This document shows, piece after piece, positions 1 to 8,699 of a stretch of 64,000 nucleotides of DNA (its first letter is position 1; each line of letters begins with the position of its first letter). The position numbers and the translations under genes were made by a program. The notes below the pieces were generated by a model. It was not told the DNA's origin. It ran no database searches and saw only the letters and a list, made by a program, of their open reading frames with translations. Source of the DNA: Bacillus sp. FJAT-27264 (lineage in GTDB: Bacteria > Bacillota > Bacilli > Paenibacillales > Paenibacillaceae); assembly GCF_001682855.1 (NCBI RefSeq), contig NZ_MAQW01000012.1:620001-684000 (forward strand), given 5' to 3'.

Positions 1-1
1 C

Positions 2-562
2 ATCTTGCCTAGCATAGCAAAACCCTTCCGCAGATCCCGGCAAATCTCCAAACTGAGAACTACTATTTCGCTTAATCCCAATGATGTATCATCCAAATTT
101 GAACTGGCCCGGTATTTGTCGGAACGCAAAAAATTTAATGAAGCTAAGAAATTACTGCAGGAAATTGAAGATCGCTATGAGCAGTCCGCCGAATATTGGG
201 TCGAGCTTGGACACGTGAATTTGAAGCTGGGACAGATGGAAGAAGGCGAAGCTCAAGTCCTGAAGGGACTGGACATTAACCGCAGAGCCCAATACGGTCA
301 ACCCTATCTGCGACTGGCTGAGATTTTCCGTCATACAGACCGCGACAAGGCGCTTCACTATGTCAGCGAGTTCCAAGAGATTCAATCTTCCTCCAGTGAA
401 GCTTATTATCTGGCTGGCTCGATGTACCGGGCGTTGGGAAGAGAAGAAGAAGCGAAGGGTGCTTTTGCTGAGTCCACAGCCATTTACCGCTCGCTTCCAA
501 AATATAAGAAACGCCAGGAACGCGGCTGGGCGCTGCGCAGCTTTTTTGCCAAAATGCGATAG
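2..562 (+). CDS. Tetratricopeptide-repeat protein, 5' end cut off by window edge
   Basis: The reading frame is open to the left edge, so the true start is probably outside the window; a TTG at position 5 is the first possible internal start. The visible 185 residues hold degenerate TPR helical pairs: an NPNDVSSKFELARYL segment at about residues 24-38, then alanine-rich helices of the type SAEYWVELGHVNLKLGQ and EAYYLAGSMYRALGR. TPR arrays are protein-protein scaffolds. The C-terminus is basic (QERGWALRSFFAKMR). No catalytic motif or membrane segment is visible in this part, although an N-terminal anchor could lie outside. The partner is unknown. The call as TPR is firm; the role is not. Confidence 0.75.
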   Translation: MLPSIAKPFRRSRQISKLRTTISLNPNDVSSKFELARYLSERKKFNEAKKLLQEIEDRYEQSAEYWVELGHVNLKLGQMEEGEAQVLKGLDINRRAQYGQPYLRLAEIFRHTDRDKALHYVSEFQEIQSSSSEAYYLAGSMYRALGREEEAKGAFAESTAIYRSLPKYKKRQERGWALRSFFAKMR

Positions 563-589
563 ATGACGATCTTCTTACATCCTTATGCG

Positions 590-640
590 AAAAAAAGAAA
601 GCCTCCGGAATCCACATTTCACGTGGCCCCCGGAGGTTCT
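590..640 (-). terminator. Rho-independent terminator of the ECF sigma/DUF4179 operon
   Basis: Arms CCTCCGG (602-608) and CCGGAGG (630-636) form a hairpin followed, in the minus direction, by a T-rich run (positions 600-590). It sits just after the stop of the DUF4179 gene and may also stop the TPR gene from the other side. Confidence 0.75.
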
Positions 641-652
641 TTGCTGATATCG

Positions 653-1747
653 TTATTTCACAGGTACTATAAATTCAAGCTCGGAGATATACTCTTTCTG
701 TTCGTCCCGCCATATGAAGGGCTTCACTATGAGCGTCCTGGGCATCGAGTCAAAAGGTTCGAATGTAGTGGTATACGTTGTCAGGCCTTCATGTCCGTAT
801 AGACTCGCCCCGATATAGACGGGACTTCGCCCCTGCTCATCGTTAAGCTCAAAATTAATATTAAAGAGCCCGTGAATTTTATATTTCTCCCGCATTCTTC
901 TTATTGTGTCACTCTTAGCTTCTTCCGGCTCATTCTTGAACTCTACCACCAATAGGGTAGTCGTCTGGCTTAGCTCTAACCGCTTGATGCTCATATGAAT
1001 AGGATCATCACTTTTAACTTCGGCCGGGGTGAGGACAATACTATCCGCAGTATTCTTTGTAACAGGAATCGTGAACGTAAAGTCCTGCTTCAGCTCGGCC
1101 AATCTTACCACCATCTTGAACTCAAATTGATCCGGCACCTGCACCTCTTCAAAGGTGGTCACGATTACCGAATTCGGAGACTCGTCGCCGCCGGGGGACA
1201 ATCCCCAGCTTGTATTCACCAGCTCCCCATTCACATAAAAGTCGATATTATTCACTACGCTTCCAATAATCCCTCGCCACGTCTCCATAAATGTTGCACC
1301 AGAGGTATCCGGTGACTCACGGCTAAGGACCAGGGACAAGCGACTGCCATCATACATCAGCTCTGACACCCCCAGCGTCACTCCTTGATGAGTAACCATC
1401 TGATCCACGCTGTGAATCAATCCACGCTCTGATGCATTACGAAGACCAAGATCTCCCGCCAACTGGAACACACTCTTCACAAAAGGAATCTGCTTAAGGG
1501 TCTCCGCCATAGCTGGCGAGAAGAAACCCAGAACAATAAAAAGCAAGCCCGCTACAGCCACACTCCCTGTTATAAGGATCATTCGGCGCAACCACCGTTG
1601 CTTCTTCCTTGCTAGACCATGGTTTTGGGTACTACTACCTAGCATTTGATAGGTGATATCCATTCTGCTACGCACAGGCTCTGGCACTTCTTCAATGGAA
1701 GCAATCTTCAAACCAACCAGTTCAGCCTCGAAATCAGGATTGTTCAT
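653..1747 (-). CDS. DUF4179 membrane protein, probable anti-sigma partner of the upstream ECF factor
   Basis: This 364-residue protein has a cytoplasmic N-terminus of about 50 residues, one membrane segment at roughly residues 55-75 and a large extracytoplasmic part. That layout is typical of ECF-associated anti-sigma factors of the DUF4179 family. The ATG overlaps the stop of the upstream sigma gene by four bases, so the two are translationally coupled. By family knowledge the N-terminal segment would hold the sigma factor at the membrane and the outer domain would sense an envelope signal. The signal cannot be read from the sequence. No zinc-binding HxxxCxxC motif is visible, so it is not a ZAS-type anti-sigma. 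Confidence 0.8.
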   Translation of the reverse strand: MNNPDFEAELVGLKIASIEEVPEPVRSRMDITYQMLGSSTQNHGLARKKQRWLRRMILITGSVAVAGLLFIVLGFFSPAMAETLKQIPFVKSVFQLAGDLGLRNASERGLIHSVDQMVTHQGVTLGVSELMYDGSRLSLVLSRESPDTSGATFMETWRGIIGSVVNNIDFYVNGELVNTSWGLSPGGDESPNSVIVTTFEEVQVPDQFEFKMVVRLAELKQDFTFTIPVTKNTADSIVLTPAEVKSDDPIHMSIKRLELSQTTTLLVVEFKNEPEEAKSDTIRRMREKYKIHGLFNINFELNDEQGRSPVYIGASLYGHEGLTTYTTTFEPFDSMPRTLIVKPFIWRDEQKEYISELEFIVPVK

Positions 1748-2304
1748 ACGTTGACCTTCCTTTCAGTTGGATCTGCCAGCCACTGGTATAATGTCTTTCT
1801 AGCCCTATGCAGCCTTGTCTTGATCGCACCTTCAGACAGCTCCAGGATGTCCGCAATTTGGCTAAGTGGCAGATCCTGAAAATAATGCAGGATAATAATA
1901 TTTCGCGAGATCTCCTCTAATTGATAAACGGCTTCGCGCAGATCGATATGTTCATAGTCAGGACTCTCTCTATGCAGGCTGGGCAGCTCAGCCATCGCGA
2001 CACTTTTTGCACTCTTGCGCAAGAGTAGATTGCATTCATTAATCAGTATGCGTAGCAGCCATGTTTTGAAAAATAACGGCTCCTTCAGACCGCCAATCGA
2101 CTTATAGGCCTTGAGCACCGTCTCCTGCATGGCGTCCGCACAGTCCTCATCCTTTTTCACAATAGCTTTCGCCACTGTGTACATTTGCAGCTCCAGCTCT
2201 TTCACAAGATGGATGAAAGCATCTTTATCCCCGGCTTGGGCACGCCTGACCTCTTCTGTCACATCTGTTTCCAACTGTAAAGCCCCCATTCCTTTTCCAC
2301 TCAT
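1744..2304 (-). CDS. ECF RNA polymerase sigma factor (sigma-70 family)
   Basis: The protein has 186 residues. Region 2 spans about residues 20-95, with the helix DAMQETVLKAYKSI and the FKTWLLRI stretch typical of ECF factors. Region 4 spans about residues 125-180, with the helix-turn-helix LSQIADILELSEGAIKTRLHRAR. Region 3 and other sigma-70 domains are absent, as expected for an ECF. It directs RNA polymerase to stress promoters. It lies first in an operon with the DUF4179 membrane protein. A promoter of ECF type lies directly upstream, which suggests that the factor transcribes its own operon. The ATG at 2304 is preceded by an AGGA-containing ribosome site. Confidence 0.93.
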   Translation of the reverse strand: MSGKGMGALQLETDVTEEVRRAQAGDKDAFIHLVKELELQMYTVAKAIVKKDEDCADAMQETVLKAYKSIGGLKEPLFFKTWLLRILINECNLLLRKSAKSVAMAELPSLHRESPDYEHIDLREAVYQLEEISRNIIILHYFQDLPLSQIADILELSEGAIKTRLHRARKTLYQWLADPTERKVNV

Positions 2305-2323
2305 TTCCTGCTCTTTATGCTGA

Positions 2324-2352
2324 TTAGATGCCCGGGAAGGGAAAAAGGTTTC
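2324..2352 (-). promoter_or_regulatory. Putative autoregulatory ECF promoter
   Basis: Reading the minus strand, GAAACC (2352-2347) is followed after 16 bases by CATCTAA (2330-2324). This fits the GAAAC / CGTCTAA-type promoters used by SigW/SigV-like ECF factors, with a T-rich stretch right after the -35. It ends about 20 bases before the sigma start codon. Confidence 0.65.
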
Positions 2353-2361
2353 TCTTTATTT

Positions 2362-2423
2362 GTAAAAAAGCAAAAAAAAGAGAGTGTCCCAGTAAACAGC
2401 AATTGCTGCGGGACACTCTCTTT
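2362..2423 (-). terminator. Rho-independent terminator of the MmpL gene
   Basis: Thirteen-base arms (2378-2390 and 2410-2422; core GAGAGTGTCCC) flank a 19-base loop. In the minus direction the stem is followed by two T-runs (2377-2362). It separates the marR-mmpL operon from the sigma operon. Confidence 0.85.
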
Positions 2424-2479
2424 GCAAGGAAGTGTAACATTCTCACAAGGCTACAATCTGGACCTTCAGTGACAATACT

Positions 2480-5400
2480 CTACACATCTAGTGTATTTGA
2501 TTTCTCCTCAGCAGCACTAGAGCTGTCAGGGAATGGCCACCAGTTGGCCCGCCCGAACATCTTCACCATCACCGGCACGAAGAACGGCAGGAAGATGAAG
2601 GCATACAAGGCTAAGCCGGCAAGCACTACTGTAGCGATCTGCATCATCGAGAGCACGCCCGATGGATACATTGAGGCAAAGGTACCGCCCAGAATAACTA
2701 CAGCTGACAAAATAACAGTTCCCATGTTGCGCATGGCATGCAGGATAGCTTCTTTCACATCCCATGACTTGTTCTCGTTGAACCGGGCCATAAGGAAGAT
2801 ACTATAGTCAACGCCAAGCGCTACCAGCATAACGAAGCTGAAGAATGGCGTGGACCAGGTGATTCCGGAATAGCCGAGCATGTTCACGAAGATCGCTTCC
2901 GTCATCGCCAGCGCCGTAAAGTAAGTAATCACGAGCGACAGGATCAGGTAGAGCGGCATGATGAAGGAACGGAGCAGTAAGACCAGAATGATGAATATAC
3001 CGCCCAGCATCAAGATCACTGTCCGGCTATAGTCCGCATTGGAGATGTTCTGCAAGTCATTGTAGGTGCTGGTAACGCCACTGATGGCAATTTCCGCATT
3101 CTCCAGCTTCGTTCCTTTCACCGCACGTTCAACAGCAGATTGAATATTGCTAACACTGTCGATGGCTTCCTTGCTGTAAGGGTTCTGTGCGAACACAATA
3201 TCAAGGGTCATAATCTTGCGGTCATGTGTCAGGTAGTTGTCGAACACCTGCTGGATGCCGTCGGCCTTGAGAGCCTCATCCGGCACAAAGAACCCGCTCA
3301 GTTCATCATCCTTGGCGTTATGAATCTGGTTCAGGAAATCCTGTGCTGAGCCGAGGCCACCGGAGATCTGCTTCAGTCCATCAGCACTATCGCTTAGACC
3401 GGCAGTTAACTGACCGATCTGGCCGGTTAGCTGACCGAAGCCGTCCGCCAGTTGCTTCTGTCCACCTTGCAGCTGATCCAGACCGCCCGTAATCGATGGA
3501 ATTTTCCCAACGATCTGACCTTGACCATCAGCAGCCTGGTTAAGTCCCGATTGAAGCTGACCAATCCCCGCCACAAGCTTCTGCAAGCCTTGTGCCAGTG
3601 CAGTCTGTCCGGCCGCAGCTTTGGCATAACCGGCATTGGCTTCCGTTAGGCCACCAGCCGCACCCTTCAAGTTCTGCGAAATCTGGCCGAGGCCTGCCGC
3701 CAGTCCAGCAGCACCGGTCCCGGACTGAGTCACTGTGCCTTTAATGGTCTGGTAATTGACATCCTGCAGCAGATCCGGATAGCTGGTCTCAAGCCCAGCG
3801 AAGGAAGTGCTCAGGCCGTTCAATGCCGTAGCTACGCCTTGCAGCTGGCCTTGAATCTGGCCAAGTCCGCCATCTAGCGCCGTCAGACCTGCGCCGATTT
3901 TTTTGTAGCCGGCAAGCAGCGCCTGATTGGCGTCCGCCAACTGCTGTGCGCTTGTTGCAGCCTGCTGAAGTCCGGCTTTGATCTGGCCTGCCCCGGCAGA
4001 GCCGCTCTTAATGCCGCTCTCAATCCGGGATAAACCATCGCCAAGAGCGACAATCCCGGCTTTCAAGTCGGCCGTTCCCTCCGTCAGCTTCTCGCTGCCG
4101 GACACAGCTTCAGCCAGCTTGGGCGCATTGTCACTAAGCTGCTTGCTGGCTTCGGACAAGCCGCTCTGAATCTTGGACAAGCCGTCATTCGTCTTGTCCA
4201 GACCCTCTGATAGCGTCTTGACCTGTGTAGGAATCAGGAAGTCATTGATCGCTTCACCTGCCGGACGCGACATACTGCGAACGGTCTTGATCCCTTCCAC
4301 CTTTTCCAGCTCACGGCTGATCTTCTCCGCAAGCCCGATATACTCCGAATTGTCCATTCGGTCGTCATTCTTGATCACGATCTTGCCTGGCATAGATTCA
4401 CCCGGACCAAAGCTTTCGGATATAATATTAAAGCCTTTAACCGAGGCATAGTTCGAGCCAATCTCATCCATGCTGTTATAGGACAGCTTCCCATCGTAGG
4501 TGACCAGGAAAGGCACAACGATGGCTGCTACAATTAGCAGCGCCGCCCATGGTCTTTTCAGGGAGAAGGAGCCTGCCGCCCCCCAGATTCGGCTTTCGCT
4601 GTGTTCCAGCTTGCCGCGCGACGGCCAGAACATCTTTTTGCCCAGGACAGCCATAAAGAAAGGTACAACCGTCACTAGTGCAAGCAGCATCACCGCAATG
4701 CCGACAGCCACGGCCACCGCCGAGCGATACAACATGAACTTGGAGAAGCCGATGGCTACAAAACCTACAAATACAGCAAGGCCGGAGTAGAACACCGTAC
4801 CGCCTGCTTTACGATAAGTCTCAATAATTGCAGTTTTGGTATCCGCGGAAGTAGCCAGTTCTTCCTTGAATCGGCTAATCAGCAGGATACAGTAATCCGT
4901 CCCGATCCCGAACAATACGGCCACCATAAAAATCTGGGTGAATGTGGATAACGGGAAATCATAACGATCGACCAGAAACGCTACAACTGACTGGGCGACC
5001 ACATAACTCAATCCCACAGTTAGCAGCGGAACAAATGGAGCTACGAATGACCGGAACACTAAGAATAGAATTAGAAGAATGAATACTACGGTTATATATT
5101 CCGATTTCTTCAGCCCCGCTTCGGAGCTGGCAATCGTGTCTTCAGTAATCAAACCTTCACTCGTCAGATAATGATCAGCGTCCACATCTTTCAGTAGCGC
5201 GTCTACTTTACCTGGAAGCACCTTGACGTCTTCATCACTACCAGCGACAAACAACGCCACCATAATCGTTTTGCCATCTTTGGCAATCAACGTGTCTTTC
5301 AGCTCACTTTGCGAGAACGGGTCGGTAATGGAGTCCAGCTTGAGATCGGCTTTATTCTGGTTCAGCTTCTCAACGCCTTGCTTAATGCTCTCCATTTCCT

Positions 5401-5644
5401 TGGCCCCAATGCCTTGCGGCTTGTTGAACACAAGCGCAACTTGATGGAGCGTCTCCCCGCCTTTGGCCTCAGCAGCTTCTTTCATAATTTCGGCTGCTCT
5501 GGATGAAGAATATCCGGCCGGAACCGCAATCTGCCCCTTCTCGCGGACTAGATCGGACATTCCCGGTGCTGTCAACATCATTACAACAGCCGCTGCAATC
5601 CAGATCACAATGATGGCCCATCTGGCCTTAAGTATGGTCTTCAA
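2480..5644 (-). CDS. MMPL family (RND-type) membrane transporter
   Basis: This is a 1054-residue inner-membrane protein with two RND halves. Each half has an N-terminal membrane segment, an outer domain and a five-helix bundle; FGIGTDYCILLISRF at about residues 246-260 and ALGVDYSIFLMARF near residue 970 are the paired signature helices. By family knowledge MMPL proteins use proton flow to export lipids or drugs, as in B. subtilis YdfJ. The second outer region (about residues 465-770) is a long alpha-helical repeat of GL-x-QL-x-xGL units, like the YhgE/Pip insert seen in many Bacillota MMPL proteins. The gene overlaps the upstream marR by four bases and is expected to be its target. Confidence 0.92.
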   Translation of the reverse strand: MKTILKARWAIIVIWIAAAVVMMLTAPGMSDLVREKGQIAVPAGYSSSRAAEIMKEAAEAKGGETLHQVALVFNKPQGIGAKEMESIKQGVEKLNQNKADLKLDSITDPFSQSELKDTLIAKDGKTIMVALFVAGSDEDVKVLPGKVDALLKDVDADHYLTSEGLITEDTIASSEAGLKKSEYITVVFILLILFLVFRSFVAPFVPLLTVGLSYVVAQSVVAFLVDRYDFPLSTFTQIFMVAVLFGIGTDYCILLISRFKEELATSADTKTAIIETYRKAGGTVFYSGLAVFVGFVAIGFSKFMLYRSAVAVAVGIAVMLLALVTVVPFFMAVLGKKMFWPSRGKLEHSESRIWGAAGSFSLKRPWAALLIVAAIVVPFLVTYDGKLSYNSMDEIGSNYASVKGFNIISESFGPGESMPGKIVIKNDDRMDNSEYIGLAEKISRELEKVEGIKTVRSMSRPAGEAINDFLIPTQVKTLSEGLDKTNDGLSKIQSGLSEASKQLSDNAPKLAEAVSGSEKLTEGTADLKAGIVALGDGLSRIESGIKSGSAGAGQIKAGLQQAATSAQQLADANQALLAGYKKIGAGLTALDGGLGQIQGQLQGVATALNGLSTSFAGLETSYPDLLQDVNYQTIKGTVTQSGTGAAGLAAGLGQISQNLKGAAGGLTEANAGYAKAAAGQTALAQGLQKLVAGIGQLQSGLNQAADGQGQIVGKIPSITGGLDQLQGGQKQLADGFGQLTGQIGQLTAGLSDSADGLKQISGGLGSAQDFLNQIHNAKDDELSGFFVPDEALKADGIQQVFDNYLTHDRKIMTLDIVFAQNPYSKEAIDSVSNIQSAVERAVKGTKLENAEIAISGVTSTYNDLQNISNADYSRTVILMLGGIFIILVLLLRSFIMPLYLILSLVITYFTALAMTEAIFVNMLGYSGITWSTPFFSFVMLVALGVDYSIFLMARFNENKSWDVKEAILHAMRNMGTVILSAVVILGGTFASMYPSGVLSMMQIATVVLAGLALYAFIFLPFFVPVMVKMFGRANWWPFPDSSSAAEEKSNTLDV

Positions 5645-6093
5645 TCGTCTTTCCCTCCTGAGTCCTGCATCATTCTTGCCAACCTTTCGAACATCATAAT
5701 GAAATTCTCAATCTCTTTCTCTCCAAAATGGGAGAAGTACGGCGACACCGTATCCATGACATGCTTACCCGCCACTTCAAATACTTCACGCCCCTGTTCC
5801 GTCATTGAGAGGTAGACCTGCCTCCGGTCATTCTCGTCACGCGTACGCACCAAAAGCCCCGCATCGACCAGCCGGTTGCTGATTGCTGTAATCGAGCTTT
5901 TACCTACAGCGAACGATTCGGCCAGATATGTGGAGGTGCAGCGCTCCTTCCCGTTAATCAGCCGCAAGATCAGGTATTGGTCTGTCGTAAGTCCGCCAGC
6001 GATACTATCCCTGATTTGGGCACTGATATTTCTTGATACCGCCAGATAGGCATCCAGATAACGGTTTATCCACTGTTCTGCCACTTCATCCAA
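5641..6093 (-). CDS. MarR family transcriptional regulator
   Basis: The protein has 150 residues with a winged-helix domain. The recognition region is TSTYLAESFAVGKSSITAIS and the wing is LLVRTRDENDRRQVYLSMTE, the DxRxxxxxLT-type signature of MarR proteins. It probably represses the exporter gene that it overlaps by four bases and is released by a ligand. The TTG at 6093 is chosen because AAGGAGG lies eight to nine bases before it. An inverted repeat covers the -10 of its own promoter, which supports autorepression. Confidence 0.93.
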   Translation of the reverse strand: MDEVAEQWINRYLDAYLAVSRNISAQIRDSIAGGLTTDQYLILRLINGKERCTSTYLAESFAVGKSSITAISNRLVDAGLLVRTRDENDRRQVYLSMTEQGREVFEVAGKHVMDTVSPYFSHFGEKEIENFIMMFERLARMMQDSGGKDD

Positions 6094-6119
6094 AGCTTAA
6101 TCCTCCTTACAACCCCACA

Positions 6120-6156
6120 ATAGTTCACGTGTAGAATAGTTTCACTTTAGAACTAT
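6120..6156 (-). promoter_or_regulatory. Putative MarR operator
   Basis: ATAGTTC (6120-6126) and GAACTAT (6150-6156) are perfect inverted arms separated by 23 bases, with an inner TAGAATAGTTTC segment that partly repeats the half-site. The outer arm overlaps the -10 of the marR promoter. The spacing is wide for one MarR dimer, so there may be two adjacent sites. Confidence 0.5.
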
Positions 6157-6180
6157 ATGACTTCAGCACTCAAAAGTCAA
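6152..6180 (-). promoter_or_regulatory. Sigma-A promoter of the marR-mmpL operon
   Basis: On the minus strand TTGACT (6180-6175), 17 bases, TATAGT (6157-6152). This is close to consensus with ideal spacing, about 60 bases before the marR start. Confidence 0.75.
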
Positions 6181-6209
6181 ATGTATTGACGTAGTGCTTG
6201 TATTTGCAT

Positions 6210-6250
6210 GAAAAAAAATGACAGGCCAACAAAACTCCTTGGCCTGCCAT
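6210..6250 (-). terminator. Rho-independent terminator after the GNAT gene
   Basis: Arms CAGGCCA (6222-6228) and TGGCCTG (6240-6246), extended by AATG/CATT, are followed in the minus direction by eight Ts. Confidence 0.85.
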
Positions 6251-6271
6251 TCTATGTCGTTCAGGGTGAGG

Positions 6272-6712
6272 TTATTCCTCATCCTCAAACTCTTCAATCT
6301 CATATACACAGCGAAACATCTCGATTCCGGCTGCATTCACGCCGAGACTATAGACCATAAAGCCCAGCGCCCGGTAGAAATCGGCCGCTACCTCATCTTC
6401 GGTCTCTGCCAGTAAGTAACGCGGCTCTCTAGCAGTAAGCAGCTCCAGAATCATCCCACGCGCATACCCTTTGCCCCGATTCTCCGGCAGTACGGCAATG
6501 TGGCGGATATCCAGCGAACCATCTTCTGTTTCCTCGAATCCTACCAGACCAAGGAGCAATTCCTCTTCTTCCCAGCCAAACAACTGCAGCCCGGATGAAT
6601 TGCGGTATTCCTCCGAAGTCTGCTGAAGGGTCTCGGTTTCCTCAACCACCGCATACTCCAGCAGTTCATTCACCTCAGGTGTTCCAATGCGTGGTGTCAA
6701 ATCAATCAGCAT
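6272..6712 (-). CDS. GNAT family N-acetyltransferase
   Basis: The 146-residue protein carries the GNAT acetyl-CoA loop: IRHIAVLPENRGKGYAR at about residues 69-85 gives the beta-4 strand and the RGxGxA-type pyrophosphate loop, and FYRALGF near residue 110 is the usual motif B end. The substrate is unknown. The C-terminus is very acidic (EIEEFEDEE). It lies 18 bases downstream of the VanZ-like gene and probably ends the rpiA transcript. GGAGGG lies nine bases before the ATG. Confidence 0.85.
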   Translation of the reverse strand: MLIDLTPRIGTPEVNELLEYAVVEETETLQQTSEEYRNSSGLQLFGWEEEELLLGLVGFEETEDGSLDIRHIAVLPENRGKGYARGMILELLTAREPRYLLAETEDEVAADFYRALGFMVYSLGVNAAGIEMFRCVYEIEEFEDEE

Positions 6713-6730
6713 GTATGTAATCCCTCCATC

Positions 6731-7192
6731 TTATGAATTCCTTCCAGTTCTCCCCAGCCGAATTACAGCATAGCCAGCCCATACCCCCAGCATGTTCAGC
6801 AGCAGGTCGTCCACATCGAAGCTTCCAACGTGCAGAAGCATCTGCAGACATTCTAGCAGCAGAATAACAGGGATCATGACTAGCGCCAGTCTGGCCGCAG
6901 AAGACAGCTTGTTCCAAATTAGGGGCAACAACAACCCGAACGGAACAAATACAGCCACATTCCCCAGCAGGTTCACCGCCCGATTCCAAATGGAAAGGCG
7001 GTTCCCCATGTCCAGATAAAGAGAGACGGTCTTCCATGGTACCAGATTATACTGCCACGGTCCACCCATATGGGCTTCACGACCGAAACCAAGAAACATC
7101 CAGTAGAGCAGCAGCGCGCTGTATAAAATAAGAACGGCCTGCACCCCGCGCCTGCGTCTACGCCTGGGTCCGGATCCTGGAAGGAAGATCAA
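6731..7192 (-). CDS. VanZ family membrane protein
   Basis: The 153-residue protein has an arginine-rich N-terminus (PRRRRRRG) and about four membrane helices. YNLVPWKT followed by NLLGNVAVFVPFGLLLPL and ECLQMLLHVGSFDVDDLLLN is the conserved VanZ-domain pattern. VanZ itself gives low-level teicoplanin resistance; the function of most homologues, including this one, is unknown. It starts at TTG 7192, sharing the four bases TTGA with the rpiA stop, so it is coupled to rpiA. Confidence 0.85.
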   Translation of the reverse strand: MIFLPGSGPRRRRRRGVQAVLILYSALLLYWMFLGFGREAHMGGPWQYNLVPWKTVSLYLDMGNRLSIWNRAVNLLGNVAVFVPFGLLLPLIWNKLSSAARLALVMIPVILLLECLQMLLHVGSFDVDDLLLNMLGVWAGYAVIRLGRTGRNS

Positions 7193-7875
7193 CGATGCTT
7201 ATCTCCTTCGATAACCTCAATGCTTCCATCGCTTTTGCCGATAATTGCAAAGTCTGCAATGCCAATGAAGAGACCGTGTTCAACTACGCCTGGTATGCCT
7301 TGCAGTGCCTTAGCCAGCTCCGGCGCCGAAGAGATTGCTCCGAAATGGCAGTCAGCAATGTAATTGCCGTTGTCGCTCTTATACAGCTCATCTCCGGTGC
7401 GACGTAGTATCGGCTCACAACCGAGCTTGGCGAGATCACTTAGCGTCCATTCATAAGCGAATGGAACAATCTCTACAGGCAACGGAAACTTGCCCAGTGT
7501 CTCCACTGCCTTACTCTCATCGGCAACCACGATCATACGCTCGCTCCCCATAGCGACAATCTTCTCGCGCAGCAGGGCACCACCGCCACCCTTCACTAAT
7601 TGCAGCTTGCCATCCAGCTCGTCCGCGCCGTCAATCGTGAGGTCCAGGCGGTCAATGTCACCGAAGCCCACGAGCGGAATTCCCAGCTCACGCGCCTGAT
7701 CCTCAGAAGCCTGTGATGTGGCAACTGCCGTAATCTTCAACCCTTCAGCCACCCGTTCGCCAAGCTTGCGGATCGCCCAATAAGCCGTCGAACCGGTACC
7801 AAGACCTACCTTCATACCATCCTGCACATATTCTACTGCTTTCTCAGCGGCTAACTGCTTTACATTAACACTCAT
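7189..7875 (-). CDS. rpiA: Ribose-5-phosphate isomerase A
   Basis: RpiA interconverts ribose-5-phosphate and ribulose-5-phosphate in the non-oxidative pentose phosphate pathway. The 228-residue length is normal. GLGTGSTA near residues 24-31 is the phosphate loop, TIDGADELD holds the catalytic acid region and KGGGGALLREK holds the catalytic lysine segment. It heads a transcript with the VanZ-like and GNAT genes and is divergent from a small coiled-coil gene. Other pentose phosphate genes in this window (a small transaldolase, rpe and a lactonase) are not in the same operon. Confidence 0.96.
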   Translation of the reverse strand: MSVNVKQLAAEKAVEYVQDGMKVGLGTGSTAYWAIRKLGERVAEGLKITAVATSQASEDQARELGIPLVGFGDIDRLDLTIDGADELDGKLQLVKGGGGALLREKIVAMGSERMIVVADESKAVETLGKFPLPVEIVPFAYEWTLSDLAKLGCEPILRRTGDELYKSDNGNYIADCHFGAISSAPELAKALQGIPGVVEHGLFIGIADFAIIGKSDGSIEVIEGDKHR

Positions 7876-7947
7876 TTTATTCCCTCCACATTTCCGTTAT
7901 AATATTATGGTGCAAATGAAGACTAACCAAACTCCAGGAGGAGCAAG

Positions 7948-8145
7948 ATGAGAACTGAAAACCAAATCCAATCCAAAATCAATGAGCTAACCCTGCAGCG
8001 CAGATCGCTGGAATCACGCCTCGCCCCCTTGGCAGAGGAAGATACCCAGCGGAGTTCATTGCAGGCCCAGCTTGTGCGACTCGAAGATATGATTCTAATG
8101 CTGGAATGGGTACTTAACGCGCCCGTCGGTAAATATCACGCCTGA
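7948..8145 (+). CDS. Small coiled-coil protein of unknown function
   Basis: This is a 65-residue reading frame with a perfect AGGAGG seven to eight bases before its ATG. The whole protein is charged and helical with leucines at heptad spacing (INELTLQRRSLESRLAPL, QAQLVRLEDMILMLEWVL), which suggests a short antiparallel coiled coil. No membrane segment or known domain is recognised. It is divergent from rpiA and convergent with the next GNAT gene, only three bases from its stop. The strong ribosome site makes it a credible gene. Confidence 0.65.
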   Translation: MRTENQIQSKINELTLQRRSLESRLAPLAEEDTQRSSLQAQLVRLEDMILMLEWVLNAPVGKYHA

Positions 8146-8148
8146 CGC

Positions 8149-8640
8149 TTATTTTTCTATCAGCGTTTTGCCGTAACATAGACTGTCAGGATCTCCAACA
8201 TAAGGACCAAACAGATCTATCGGCCGGTAGCCGTGCTTGACATACAGGCCAATGGCTTCCGGCTGCTTGATCCCGGTCTCCAGCAGGATTTCCCGATACC
8301 CGGCGGCCAAAGCCTTTCCTTCGAGGAACAGCAGCATTTTAGTCGCAATCCCCATTTTGCGGCAGCTGGAATCTACATAGAAGCGTTTCAACTCCATGGC
8401 CCTTCTCTCAGGATCCAGATAATCCAGGGGACGCAATCCACCGCAACCCACGGCCTGTCCATTCACATAAGCCACTACGAATGTCATCTCCTGAACCTTG
8501 GGATCGCTAAAATCCACTACATAAATCGTCTCATGCGGATACCGCGCCAGCAGTTCCTCATCCAGAGTGACAATAAGCTCCCGCAAATCCTTGTTATCCG
8601 GAGCTACAACTACAAATTCCACATCTGTAACAGGCAGCAT
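8149..8640 (-). CDS. GNAT family N-acetyltransferase
   Basis: The 163-residue protein has a clear GNAT fold: VAYVNGQAVGCGGLRPL (beta strands 2-3), MELKRFYVDSSCRKMGIATKML (beta-4 and acetyl-CoA loop) and GYREILLETGIKQPEAIGLYVKHGY (beta-5 and motif B). This pattern with EAIGLYxKxGYRPI is common in small-molecule acetyltransferases of Bacillota. The substrate is unknown. The ATG at 8640 is chosen because GAGGGAG lies just before it; an in-frame start 21 bases upstream has no ribosome site. It may be cotranscribed with the membrane protein gene upstream (60-base gap). Confidence 0.85.
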   Translation of the reverse strand: MLPVTDVEFVVVAPDNKDLRELIVTLDEELLARYPHETIYVVDFSDPKVQEMTFVVAYVNGQAVGCGGLRPLDYLDPERRAMELKRFYVDSSCRKMGIATKMLLFLEGKALAAGYREILLETGIKQPEAIGLYVKHGYRPIDLFGPYVGDPDSLCYGKTLIEK

Positions 8641-8699
8641 ATGTTCTCCCTCTTTCTGCACTCATAATGATCTGCATTCCATCCGCACTGATCGGCAAG

